The notes under the pieces: model-generated | The model's database searches: none | Told to the model about the DNA's origin: nothing | The model's input: only the letters and a program-made list of their open reading frames with translations | Shown: piece after piece, positions 49,973 to 58,610 of the stretch | Layout of the letters: each line of letters starts with the position of its first letter | How positions within the stretch are numbered: position 1 is the stretch's first letter | Program-made: the position numbers and the translations under genes | DNA from: Pseudomonadota bacterium | GTDB lineage: Bacteria; Pseudomonadota; Alphaproteobacteria; Rhizobiales; Xanthobacteraceae | NCBI GenBank assembly: GCA_023404705.1 | Contig: JAEYAU010000022.1 | Span: forward strand, 1-64,000 | Reading direction: 5' to 3' | Length of the DNA stretch: 64,000 nt

Positions 49973-51142
49973 ATGCCGGAGTCCCGAGCCCCCGCTGCGG
50001 AAGGCCTGTCGGCCGAAGATCTGACGCTGCTCCGCCGCACCGTGCGCGATTTCGTGCGCACGCGGCTGCAGCCGCTCGAGATGGAAATCGATGCCGCGGA
50101 CGACGTCGATCCGCAGGTGCTGGCGCAGTTGCGCCGCGAGATCGTGAAACTGGGTCTCTACGGCTTCAACATGCCGGCGGAGCTCGGCGGTCCGGGCCTG
50201 AGCGTCAATGCCCAGGTCGTGATCGCCGAAGAGGTGACGCAGACCATTGTCGCGCTCACCGAGGTGTTCGGGCATCTCCCGCTCTCGCTCTCGCTCTGCA
50301 ACGAGGAGCAGCGCAGCCGCCTGCTGCCCGGCATCATGAGCGGCGAGAAGACCGTCACCTACGCGCTCACCGAGCCGGACGCGGGGTCGGATCTCGGCGC
50401 CATCAAGACGCGCGCGGTCCGCCTCGACGGCGGCTGGCGCATCGACGGCAGCAAGCAGTTCATCTCCAATGTCGAGACCTCGGACTACGTCATCGTGCTG
50501 GCTGCGACCGATCCGTCGGCGCCGCTGAAGGGCAGGCTCGGCACCTTCATCGTCGAACGCGGCAATCCCGGTATTCGCGGGCTGACCCGTTTCCGCAAGA
50601 TGGGCTGGCGCGGCTATCATCTCAACGGCTTCTCTCTCGACGGCTGCATCGTGCCGGACCGCGATGTGCTCGGCGCGCCGACCGAGGGCTTCCTCGCCAT
50701 GATGAAGTCCATCAACCACGACCGCCTGTTCGCGGCCTGCCGCTGCCTCGGGCTCGCGGTGCGTGCGCACGCGATGTCGCTCGACTGGGCCAGGGAGCGC
50801 GTCACCTTCGGCGCGCCGCTCGCCCAGCACCAGGCGATCCAGCTCATGATCGCCGACAACGACACGGAAATCGCCGCGGCGCGCGCCCTCATCAAGGCGG
50901 CGGCCGATCTCGGCGATGCCGGCAGCCCGGAATTCCGCATCGCGGCCTCGCGCGCGAAGCTCTATGCCAGCGAGATGGTCGGCCGCGTCACGGATCGCGT
51001 GCTGCAGATCTTCGGCGGCATGGGCTATATGTGCGAGCTGCCCGTCGAGCGCTTCTATCGCGATGCCCGCGCCTTCCGAATCGGCGAGGGGACGAGCGAG
51101 ATGCAGCGGCTGCAGATCGCGCGCCACGCGCTGGCCGAGTAG
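49973..51142 (+). CDS. Acyl-CoA dehydrogenase
   Basis: This 389-residue FAD enzyme introduces a C2-C3 double bond into an acyl-CoA and passes electrons to ETF. It shows YALTEPDAGSDLGAIKTRA (near 123-141), DGSKQFISNVETSDYVIV and the C-terminal RIGEGTSEMQRLQIARH, where the Glu of EGTSE is in the catalytic-base position. ATG 49973 follows a GGAGATAGCG site; the open frame upstream runs antisense to lacI. It begins a five-gene unit with CoA ligase, lyase, thioesterase and hydratase. Confidence 0.92.
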   Translation: MPESRAPAAEGLSAEDLTLLRRTVRDFVRTRLQPLEMEIDAADDVDPQVLAQLRREIVKLGLYGFNMPAELGGPGLSVNAQVVIAEEVTQTIVALTEVFGHLPLSLSLCNEEQRSRLLPGIMSGEKTVTYALTEPDAGSDLGAIKTRAVRLDGGWRIDGSKQFISNVETSDYVIVLAATDPSAPLKGRLGTFIVERGNPGIRGLTRFRKMGWRGYHLNGFSLDGCIVPDRDVLGAPTEGFLAMMKSINHDRLFAACRCLGLAVRAHAMSLDWARERVTFGAPLAQHQAIQLMIADNDTEIAAARALIKAAADLGDAGSPEFRIAASRAKLYASEMVGRVTDRVLQIFGGMGYMCELPVERFYRDARAFRIGEGTSEMQRLQIARHALAE

Positions 51143-51150
51143 GGGGCTTC

Positions 51151-52686
51151 ATGTCCGGTCATGCCGCGTCCCCGGTCGTCGATCTCCTTACTCGCGACCC
51201 GGATCGCGCGGCCTTTCATATCGGCGACCTGTCGGTCACGCGCGCCGAGCTGCGGCGCCAGGCTGCGGCCGCCGCGGGCCATCTCGCGCGACTCGGGCTG
51301 CGCCGAGGCGACGTCGTCGCGCTCTGGCTTCCGGACGGCGCCGCCTGGCTGCAGTTCCTGTTCGCCGCCGCTGAGCTCGGCGTGCTCGTGGTGCCGATCA
51401 GCACGCGCTACCGGCTCGCCGATGCCCAGCACGTCGTGGCAGTCTCGAAAGCGCGCGCCATCGTGGTGGCGGCGGATTTCCTCGGCATCGATTTTCCCGG
51501 CATGGCGCGGCAGATTCAGGGCGAGCTGCCTCATGTCGCGCACATCATCGTGCTCCGGGCCGAGGCCGGCTTCTTCGCCGCCGGCGAGGGTGCTCCGCTG
51601 CCGGAGCGCGGCGGCCCTTCCGACCTGCTCTGCACCTTCTCGACCTCCGGCACCACCGGCCGGCCCAAGCTCGCGCCGCACGATCAGGCGAGCATCGCGA
51701 CGCACAGCACGAATGTCGCGGCAAGCTTCGACATTCGTCCCGGCGACGTCATGCTGTGCGCGCTCCCGCTCAACGGCGTGCTCGGCTTCGTGCAGACGTT
51801 CGCGGCGCTCGCGGCCGGCGCGGCGTGCGTCTTCCTGCCCGTGTTCAACGCCGCCGCCGCGGCGGAGCTCATTGCGCGTCACAAGGTCACGCATTTCTAC
51901 GGCTCGGACAGCATGTTCGCGCCGGTGCTCGAACACGAGGCACGCCAGCTCTCGAGCTGGCGAGCCGGCGGCTTCGCCGAGTTCGTGGGCATCGGCCTGC
52001 AGGTCTCGGCGCTCGCCGAGGAGAAGCTCGGCCTGCACCTGGTCGGTCTCTATGGTTCGTCGGAATGCTTTGCGCTGATGTCGCGACAGGATCCCGCGCA
52101 GCCGCTCCCCGAGCGCGCGCTTGCCGGGGGCGATCCGATCGTGCCCGGCATTCGCGTGCGCGTCGTCGACAGCGAAAGCGGAGCGGTGCTGTCGGAGGGC
52201 GAGCCCGGCGAGCTGCAGGTCACGGGCTACAACGTCACGCCCGGATATCTGAACAATCCCGAGGCTACGCAGGCGGCTTTCACGGCCGACGGTTGGTTCC
52301 GCACCGGCGATCTCGCGCAGATGCGCGGCCGCGGGTTCGTCTACCAGGCGCGGATGAAGGACAGCCTGCGGCTCAAGGGCTATCTGGTCGATCCGGGCGA
52401 GATCGAGTCGCACCTGATGCGCTACGGCGACGTGGTCGGCGCGCAGGTGGTCGGCGTGAACGTGCCGGGCGAGGGCGATCTTGCGGTCGCCTTCGTGCGC
52501 GGCGGGCGTCCCGGCCTCACGGAGCACGAGCTGCTCGCCCATTGCCGCGCCGGCATCGCGAACTACAAGGTGCCGCGCCGGATCCTGTTCGTGGACGAGT
52601 TCCCGAGTGTGCAGGGTCCGAACGGAGTGAAGATCATCAAGGCGAAGCTGCGCGAGATGGCGCAGGACGCCGTCGAGTCACGCTGA
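51151..52686 (+). CDS. AMP-dependent acyl-CoA synthetase/ligase
   Basis: This 511-residue adenylate-forming enzyme activates a carboxylic acid to its CoA thioester. The P-loop-like motif is CTFSTSGTTGRPKLAPHDQ (near 158-176), YGSSECFALMSRQ is A5-like, GWFRTGDLAQMRGRGF is A7, and the hinge and catalytic Lys region is KDSLRLKGYLVDPGEIE with a late Lys in GPNGVKIIKAKLRE. It starts 8 bases after the dehydrogenase. It is likely the entry enzyme of the pathway whose acid is imported by the divergent transporter. Confidence 0.92.
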   Translation: MSGHAASPVVDLLTRDPDRAAFHIGDLSVTRAELRRQAAAAAGHLARLGLRRGDVVALWLPDGAAWLQFLFAAAELGVLVVPISTRYRLADAQHVVAVSKARAIVVAADFLGIDFPGMARQIQGELPHVAHIIVLRAEAGFFAAGEGAPLPERGGPSDLLCTFSTSGTTGRPKLAPHDQASIATHSTNVAASFDIRPGDVMLCALPLNGVLGFVQTFAALAAGAACVFLPVFNAAAAAELIARHKVTHFYGSDSMFAPVLEHEARQLSSWRAGGFAEFVGIGLQVSALAEEKLGLHLVGLYGSSECFALMSRQDPAQPLPERALAGGDPIVPGIRVRVVDSESGAVLSEGEPGELQVTGYNVTPGYLNNPEATQAAFTADGWFRTGDLAQMRGRGFVYQARMKDSLRLKGYLVDPGEIESHLMRYGDVVGAQVVGVNVPGEGDLAVAFVRGGRPGLTEHELLAHCRAGIANYKVPRRILFVDEFPSVQGPNGVKIIKAKLREMAQDAVESR

Positions 52687-52702
52687 GCGCCGGGAGCCCC
52701 GC

Positions 52703-53488
52703 ATGAAGAAGAAGCGCGAGATCAAGTCGGACATCGCATGGGCGACGCCGAAGAAGATCGTTATTCACGGTCTGGATCTCGTCGACGACATCGTCGGCAA
52801 GGTCGATTTCGGCCAGATGTCCTTCCTCCTCGTGTTCGGCCGATTGCCGAACGCCAATGAGGCGCGGATGTTCAACGCCATGATGGTGATCCTGATGGAG
52901 CACGGGATCACGCCGTCATCGCTCGCCACGCGGCTCACCCTGTGCGGCGCGCCCGAAGCCGTGCAGGGCGCCGTGGCGGCAGGCCTGCTCGGCCTCGGCT
53001 CGGTATTCGCCGGCTCCCTCGACAATGCAGCGCGCATGCTGCAGGAGGCGCTGCCCGATCCGAAGAGTCCCGGCGATCTCGACAAGATTGCGGTCGACAT
53101 CGTCACGGCGCATCGCGCGCGCAAGCAGATCATTCCGGGCATCGGCCATCCCTTCCACAAGCCGATCGATCCGCGCACGCCGCGGCTGTTCCAGGTCGCG
53201 GAGGAAACAGGCTTCTCCGGCGTCTATGTCGATCTCATGAAGAGGATCGGGGCCGAGGCCGAGCGCCAGTATCAGCGGCCGCTGCCGATCAACGTGACAG
53301 GCGCCATGGGCGCGATCGCCTCGCAGTTCGGCCTGCCCTGGAACGTGTGCCGCGGCCTCTCGGTCGCGGCCCGCGCCATGGGCCTCGTCGGCCACATCAT
53401 CGAGGAGAGCCGGGAGCCGATCGCCGAGGAGATCTATCTGCGCCTGGAGGACGAGGCGAGCGCGCATCTGCGTCCGAAGGAGGGGTGA
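52703..53488 (+). CDS. Citryl-CoA lyase-like protein (citrate-synthase fold)
   Basis: This 261-residue short citrate-synthase homologue is of the type annotated as citryl-CoA lyase. GIGHPFHKPIDPRTPRLF (near 146-163) corresponds to the GHxxYKxxDPR active-site segment of citrate synthase with its His. The downstream catalytic Asp segment NVDFYSG is replaced by NVTGAMGAIA, so a citrate-synthase reaction is unlikely and cleavage of a citryl-CoA-like 3-hydroxy-3-carboxyacyl-CoA is plausible. It overlaps the thioesterase by one base (TGATG). Confidence 0.85.
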   Translation: MKKKREIKSDIAWATPKKIVIHGLDLVDDIVGKVDFGQMSFLLVFGRLPNANEARMFNAMMVILMEHGITPSSLATRLTLCGAPEAVQGAVAAGLLGLGSVFAGSLDNAARMLQEALPDPKSPGDLDKIAVDIVTAHRARKQIIPGIGHPFHKPIDPRTPRLFQVAEETGFSGVYVDLMKRIGAEAERQYQRPLPINVTGAMGAIASQFGLPWNVCRGLSVAARAMGLVGHIIEESREPIAEEIYLRLEDEASAHLRPKEG

Positions 53489-53925
53489 TGTCCGAAGGCG
53501 ATCGCACGCCGCCGGCGCGGGACGCCTTCCGCTTCTGGACGCGGGAGAAGCTGCGGAACCCCGACACGGACCAGTTCGGCCACGTCAACAATGCGGCCAT
53601 GGCCTCGTTCTTCGAGGCGGGCCGCATGGAGTTGTTCGCCGGGCGCCCGGCGGATCGCGCGAAGCTGCAGCTCGTCGTCGTGCGTCTGCTGATGAACTTC
53701 CACAAGGAACTCTACTATCCGGGCGAGGTCGCGATCGGCTCGGTCGTCACGCGCGTCGGCCGTAGCTCTTTCGATGTCGCGCAGGGCCTGTTCGCGGGCG
53801 AGGACTGCATCGCCTCGGCGCAGGCGACGTGCGTGACGTTCGATCCCGAGCAGCGGCAGGCGGCCGGAATCCCCGGCTCGCTGCGTGATTTTCTCAGCGG
53901 TCCGCAGACCCGGAGCCCGGCATGA
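53488..53925 (+). CDS. Hot-dog fold acyl-CoA thioesterase
   Basis: This 145-residue protein of the 4-hydroxybenzoyl-CoA thioesterase family has DTDQFGHVNNAAMASFFEAG (near 24-43), with the catalytic Asp/Asn region, then VRLLMNFHKELYYPGEVAIG. It may hydrolyse dead-end or product CoA esters and so recycle CoA in module 1. The start overlaps the lyase stop and its own stop overlaps the hydratase start by 4 bases. Confidence 0.88.
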   Translation: MSEGDRTPPARDAFRFWTREKLRNPDTDQFGHVNNAAMASFFEAGRMELFAGRPADRAKLQLVVVRLLMNFHKELYYPGEVAIGSVVTRVGRSSFDVAQGLFAGEDCIASAQATCVTFDPEQRQAAGIPGSLRDFLSGPQTRSPA

Positions 53926-54695
53926 GCGTGAGCTACGAATTGCGCGACGGGATCGCGGTGCTCTGGCTCGATGATCCGGCGCGCCGCAACGCGCTTTCGC
54001 GCGCGATCGTCTCGGGGATGCTCGCCGCACTGACGCGGTCGCGCGACGACAACGCGCGCGCGATCGTGCTCGCGGGGCGCGGCACCGCCTTTTGCGCCGG
54101 CGCCAACATTGATGATCTGCGCGACGGCTGGATGGAAGGCCGGGAGCCCGACACCGATCCGACGCACCTGTTCCAGGCGCTGACGGAGGAGCCGCGCGTT
54201 GTCATCGCGGCGGTGCAGGGCGCGGCGCTCGGCGGCGGATTCGAGCTGACGCTCGCCTGCGATCTCGTGCTCGCCAGCGCCCAGGCATTATTTGCTCTGC
54301 CCGAGCTCGGAGTCGGAGTCATCCCGAACACGGCTGCGGCGCGCCTGCAGCGGATCATCGGCAGCCGCATGGCGCTCGAGCTGATCCTCACGCGGCGGCG
54401 CGTGCCGAGCGCCGAGGCCGCGAAGCTGGGCCTCGTCAACAAGGTGATCGATGCATCCGCCGATGTCGTCGCCGAGGCGGTCGCCTTCGCCGGGCAGATC
54501 GTCTCGCAGGCGGGGCCCGGCGCGATCGCGGCCGCCAAGCGCGCGCAGCACGGCCATGCGGCGACCGACTGGGAGCGGGTCCGCGCCTCACTGTTGGAGG
54601 TTCCGCGCGCCGAATGGCAGGAAGGTCTCGACGCCTTCACCGAGAAGCGCCCGCCGGATTTCAGCCGGTTCTGGGCGGCGGGACGCGACGGTTAA
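53922..54695 (+). CDS. Enoyl-CoA hydratase/isomerase
   Basis: This 257-residue crotonase-fold enzyme has the oxyanion-hole sequence AFCAGANIDDL and both catalytic glutamates kept: GAALGGGFELTLACDLVLAS and LPELGVGVIPNTAAARL. Hydration of an enoyl-CoA to a 3-hydroxyacyl-CoA is therefore likely. ATG overlaps the thioesterase stop (ATGA). It is the last gene of the module-1 catabolic operon. Confidence 0.92.
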   Translation: MSVSYELRDGIAVLWLDDPARRNALSRAIVSGMLAALTRSRDDNARAIVLAGRGTAFCAGANIDDLRDGWMEGREPDTDPTHLFQALTEEPRVVIAAVQGAALGGGFELTLACDLVLASAQALFALPELGVGVIPNTAAARLQRIIGSRMALELILTRRRVPSAEAAKLGLVNKVIDASADVVAEAVAFAGQIVSQAGPGAIAAAKRAQHGHAATDWERVRASLLEVPRAEWQEGLDAFTEKRPPDFSRFWAAGRDG

Positions 54696-54767
54696 GCGTC
54701 ATCGATGCATCGACATGGCTTCCCCAGCGCGCCCGAGGTAAAGCTCTGCCACTGGCCGCTGCCTCGC

Positions 54768-55793
54768 TCATCGTCTCGCCTGGATCGCCGCGCGCTCGCA
54801 CGGGTGGTCACGGGTGTCGAGTGTTTGCGTTCGTCCCATCAGGAAGTCGGCATCCTGGCGGAAGATGTGCTTGAGGAAGCGCGTCACTGCCTTGATGCGG
54901 GCGAGTCCGGCCTGCTCGGTGCGCACTGACATCCAGACGTCGCGGCGCACCGACACGGTTGCGGGCAGGATCGGCTGCAGGCCGGAAACGCCGGTGGCGA
55001 CTCCGGCGGCGACGAAGGTCGGCAGCAGCGCGAGGCCCATCCCGGCGGCGGCCGCGTTGCATTGCGCGATGATGCTGTTGCTGTGGAAGCTCATCTTGGG
55101 CTCGACCACCACCTCGTCGAGCCAGCGGACCGCATGGATCGCCAGCAACTCCTCGATATAGCCCACAAAGACATGGTTGCGCAGGTCGTCCCGATCGCGC
55201 GGAAATCCGTAGCGGCGCGCATACTCGCGCGAGCCGTAGAGGAAGAGCGCAAACTCGCCGACCAGCGTGCTGTCCAATCCGCGGCTGCTCGGGTTGAAGA
55301 AGCTCAGGAAAACATCCGCTTCCTTGCGCGAGAGATCGACGCTCTGCGGAATGCTGACCAGCTCGATCTCTACGTTGCGGCCGAACTGGGAGAGCGCCGG
55401 CAGCCGTCGTGCGAGGTAGCAGCTGGCGATTCCCTCCATGGTGGCGACGCGGACAGGGCGTGCCGTCTCGGTCGCCTCGCGCGTGATCGCATCCAGGAGT
55501 GAGCTCGCCTGGTTCTCCATTTCCCGAATGTGCTCGAGCAGCGACTGGGCCTCGCTGCGCACCTCGACACCCTTGCGGGTGCGGTCGAGCAGCTTGACCG
55601 AGAGCAGCGCCTCCAGCTTGCCGATGCGCCGGCATACGGTCGAATGATCGAGGCGCAACCGTTTCGCGGCCGCATGCACGCTGCCCTGGCGGGCGACTTC
55701 CAGGAAGACCCGCAGATCGTCCCATTTCACATCGTGGAGAGGCATCGATCGACTTGTCTGCTGCCCAGCCGCGCTGGCCTTGCGCATATTCAC
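54768..55793 (-). CDS. LysR family transcriptional regulator
   Basis: This 341-residue regulator has an N-terminal winged helix-turn-helix (LRVFLEVARQGSVHAAAKRL, then RLDHSTVCRRIGKLEALLSV, near 27-68) and a LysR-type effector domain. It is divergent from the flavoprotein gene of module 2, the usual arrangement for a regulator that controls its neighbour. A start at 55745 (MPLHDVKWDDLRVF) would make it 16 residues shorter and closer to the family. Confidence 0.93.
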   Translation of the reverse strand: MNMRKASAAGQQTSRSMPLHDVKWDDLRVFLEVARQGSVHAAAKRLRLDHSTVCRRIGKLEALLSVKLLDRTRKGVEVRSEAQSLLEHIREMENQASSLLDAITREATETARPVRVATMEGIASCYLARRLPALSQFGRNVEIELVSIPQSVDLSRKEADVFLSFFNPSSRGLDSTLVGEFALFLYGSREYARRYGFPRDRDDLRNHVFVGYIEELLAIHAVRWLDEVVVEPKMSFHSNSIIAQCNAAAAGMGLALLPTFVAAGVATGVSGLQPILPATVSVRRDVWMSVRTEQAGLARIKAVTRFLKHIFRQDADFLMGRTQTLDTRDHPCERAAIQARR

Positions 55794-55843
55794 ACAGCGT
55801 GGTGCAAGAATACAAATCAGATCAGGAGAATGGACGTGATTAG

Positions 55844-55869
55844 CTGAGACACTGGCCCTCGCGTCTCAG
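55844..55869. promoter_or_regulatory. Dyad in the LysR-flavoprotein control region
   Basis: CTGAGAC (55844-55850) and GTCTCAG (55863-55869) are perfect complements 12 bases apart, ending 9 bases before the flavoprotein ATG. It could be a LysR site or an mRNA hairpin that affects translation of the first gene. Confidence 0.45.
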
Positions 55870-55878
55870 AGTCGCGCT

Positions 55879-57591
55879 ATGCAGGAACTGACGGCTGACG
55901 TAGCGATCATCGGCGGCGGTGCCGCCGGCTGCTATGCCGCGCTGTGCTTGCACCGCCTCGGGATCCAGCCGCTGATCATCTGCAAGGGGCTGGTGGGAAA
56001 GAGCGGCGCCTCGCTGTTCGCCGGCAATCTTGTGATTTCCGGGCGTCTCCTAGGCAACACCGAGGACAACGCCCGCGACACCGCCGAATTCCTCATCAAG
56101 TACCACAATCAGTTCCTGATCGATCAGGAGTGGGCACGGCGGTGCGGCCGCTGGATCGAGACTGTCTACTATCCGGAGCTGGAGGAGGCCGGGCTCTACT
56201 TCCGCCGCGACGATGCCGGCGGCGTCGTCACCAGCCCGGGCCGCATCCGCAGCATCGCCGCCAATGTGCAGGGCAATTCCGGCGTGCCATTCATGGACCT
56301 GCGGCGCAAGCAGGTCATGCGCGCAGGCATTCCGCGGCTGGAGGAGACCGTCGCGACCGCACTCATTCGCCAGGAGGACGGCGCGGTTGGTGGCGTGTTC
56401 TGCCTCAACGTCATGACCGGAGACTATACGCTTGTGCAGGCGCGCGCTGTGATCATGGCGACCGGCTATTCCGACCGCCTGCACAAGCGCTCGACCGGCA
56501 CGCGCGAGATGTCCGCCGACGGCATCGCCCTCGGCTGGCGCGCGGGCGCCACTCTGGTCAACATGGAAATGCAGTGGTGGCACACCAACGACATCGCCGA
56601 TCCGCCCTCGTGGCAGCGCATGCAGGTCTACCCGAACCCGATGCTCGGCTCCGAGAAGTCGGCGCGCATGGTGAACTCCGCCGGGGAGGAGTTCTTCAAC
56701 CAGCAACGCGACGACCCGCTCGCTTTCGGCCCCTACACGGTCCAGCTGAAAGCGCTTGCGCGACAGGTCCATGCCGGCAAGGCGCGCTATGACGGCGGCT
56801 ACTTCGCGGGCTTCGATCATTGCGACCCCGGCGAGGTCGATGCCTACACGACCTACGGCAAGGTCTACCGCCAGCTCGGCCTGCGATTCCCGCAGCAGCT
56901 GGTCGAGACCGCGGTGACTGCGCACTACCGGCAGGGCGGCATCGACGTCGACACTGCGACCATGCGCTCGTCGGTGCCGGGGCTCTACGTCGCGGGCGGC
57001 CTCGGCGGCCACAGCAACGGCCTGATCGCGCTCGCGACCTATGACGGCAGCGTGGTGGCCGAGGGGGTCGCCGGAGATCTCGACGGGCTCGCTACCGCGC
57101 CACTGGTCCGCCGCGAGATCGCTCAAGAGACGCGCCGCCTGGACGGCCTGCGCGCCTCCTCGGCCACGGGCCTGAGGCCGGTCGCGCTCAAGGAGCAGCT
57201 CCGCCAGGTGATGTGGGACAAGGCCGGCGTGGAAAAGACCGCCCCCGGGCTGCAGTCGGCGCTGGACGATCTCGAGCGCATGCGCCTGCTGCTCGCCGAC
57301 ATGCGCATCGCCAACCCGTCGCGCGCAGCCAATTATGAATGGCTGGACGCCATCGACGTGGTCAACATGCTCGATGCCTGCGAGCTCATCGTGCACGCCT
57401 CGCTCGAACGCCAGGAGAGCCGCGGCCCGTTTTTCCGCATGGATTTTCCGCAGACCGACAACGACCAGTGGCTGGCGGCCAACATCCAGATCAACACCGG
57501 CAATGGCATGCGCTTCGAGAAGCGTCCCTACGAAACGCCGTTCTTCCAGCCAGGGTTCGCCGTGAGAAACAATCTCGAGGTGGCGTGGTGA
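55879..57591 (+). CDS. Succinate dehydrogenase/fumarate reductase-like flavoprotein, atypical
   Basis: This 570-residue FAD protein is of the SdhA/FrdA/AprA/NadB superfamily. The dinucleotide motif IIGGGAAGCYAALCL is at 10-24 (GxGxxG-like G12-G17). The C-terminal FAD segment is GLYVAGGLGGHSNGLIALAT. The usual SHTVAAQGG segment with the flavin-linking His is replaced by GKSGASLFAGN, so FAD is probably not covalently bound. The usual HPTG substrate motif is replaced by QWWHTND (232-238). No Tat or secretion signal is visible, so it acts in the cytoplasm. It overlaps the iron-sulfur gene by 4 bases. The substrate is unknown. Confidence 0.85.
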   Translation: MQELTADVAIIGGGAAGCYAALCLHRLGIQPLIICKGLVGKSGASLFAGNLVISGRLLGNTEDNARDTAEFLIKYHNQFLIDQEWARRCGRWIETVYYPELEEAGLYFRRDDAGGVVTSPGRIRSIAANVQGNSGVPFMDLRRKQVMRAGIPRLEETVATALIRQEDGAVGGVFCLNVMTGDYTLVQARAVIMATGYSDRLHKRSTGTREMSADGIALGWRAGATLVNMEMQWWHTNDIADPPSWQRMQVYPNPMLGSEKSARMVNSAGEEFFNQQRDDPLAFGPYTVQLKALARQVHAGKARYDGGYFAGFDHCDPGEVDAYTTYGKVYRQLGLRFPQQLVETAVTAHYRQGGIDVDTATMRSSVPGLYVAGGLGGHSNGLIALATYDGSVVAEGVAGDLDGLATAPLVRREIAQETRRLDGLRASSATGLRPVALKEQLRQVMWDKAGVEKTAPGLQSALDDLERMRLLLADMRIANPSRAANYEWLDAIDVVNMLDACELIVHASLERQESRGPFFRMDFPQTDNDQWLAANIQINTGNGMRFEKRPYETPFFQPGFAVRNNLEVAW

Positions 57592-58610
57592 GCGTGCCGC
57601 TGCCGCCGCACGCCTTCGACGCGCGCCGGCTCGGGCAGGCCGAGCGGCACGACTCGCTTGCAGCGCGCAATGCGCGTCTCGCGCCCGGCGATCCGGTCGC
57701 AGTGCGCATCCGCCGCTCGGGCGGACCCGATGGCGGGGACGCCTGGCAGGATTTCGAGGTGCCGTATCGCAAATGGATGCGGGTGCTCGACGCACTCAAC
57801 TGGATCGCCGAGCATGGCGCCACGGACCTCGGCTTCCGCTGGTTCTGCGGCTCGAAGATGTGCGGCACCTGCGCCGTGCGCATGAACGGGCGAGAGGTGC
57901 TCGCCTGCTGGGAAGCGGTCGAGCCGTCGATGACGATCGAGCCCTTGCGCAACCTGACGGTCGTGCGCGATCTGGTGGTCGATCGCAGCCGCTACGAGAG
58001 CAAGGTGGCGAGCCTGCAGCCATGGCTGGAGCGCGCCGCGCCCTATCCGGGATTTCCCGAGCCGCTCACGCACGGGCAGATGAAGCACGTTTCGAAGGCG
58101 CTCGACTGCATCGGTTGCATGTGCTGCTACTCGGCTTGTCCCGTCATCGGTCTCGGCGATCTGACCGACTTCGCCGGCCCGGCCCCGCTCGTGCAGCTGG
58201 GGCAGACAGCGCTCGATCCGCGCAACGATCCCGAGAAGGTGAAACGCTCGCTCGCCCTCACGGGGATCTTCAATTGCGTGTCCTGCTACAAGTGCGAAGA
58301 AGTCTGCCCGGCCGGCATTCCGATCGTCAGCCAGATCATCGAACCGCTGAAGGCGAGGACGGCTGAGCTCATTCCGCCGATGGCGCGGCACGCGCTGGCG
58401 CTGCGCGCTGTCGTCGCCGAGCGGGGCCGCGTCGATCCCGGCGCGCTGGTGCTGCGCGTGCAGGGTCTGCGCGCGCTCGCCAACCTGCCGCGCCTGGTCC
58501 GCCTGCTGCTGCGCGGCAAGATCAAGCCGCTGCGCACGCTGCTGCGGATCAAGACCGCGGCCGCCGGCGCCGCTGGACGCATTCTCGGACGGCGAGGAGT
58601 GAGCACATGA
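57588..58610 (+). CDS. SdhB-like iron-sulfur subunit with extra cluster cysteine
   Basis: This 340-residue electron-transfer subunit has a [2Fe-2S] site at Cys87, 92, 95 and 107 (CGSKMCGTC...C). Two ferredoxin motifs follow: CIGCMCCYSACP (174-185) and CVSCYKCEEVCP (230-241). In E. coli-type SdhB the second motif lacks one Cys and holds a [3Fe-4S] cluster. Here Cys233 is present, so a second [4Fe-4S] is predicted, as in class E enzymes. A basic Leu/Arg tail of ~75 residues follows (e.g. VRLLLRGKIKPLRTLLRIK) and may touch the membrane. Starts GTG, overlapping the flavoprotein stop. Confidence 0.9.
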   Translation: MSVPLPPHAFDARRLGQAERHDSLAARNARLAPGDPVAVRIRRSGGPDGGDAWQDFEVPYRKWMRVLDALNWIAEHGATDLGFRWFCGSKMCGTCAVRMNGREVLACWEAVEPSMTIEPLRNLTVVRDLVVDRSRYESKVASLQPWLERAAPYPGFPEPLTHGQMKHVSKALDCIGCMCCYSACPVIGLGDLTDFAGPAPLVQLGQTALDPRNDPEKVKRSLALTGIFNCVSCYKCEEVCPAGIPIVSQIIEPLKARTAELIPPMARHALALRAVVAERGRVDPGALVLRVQGLRALANLPRLVRLLLRGKIKPLRTLLRIKTAAAGAAGRILGRRGVST

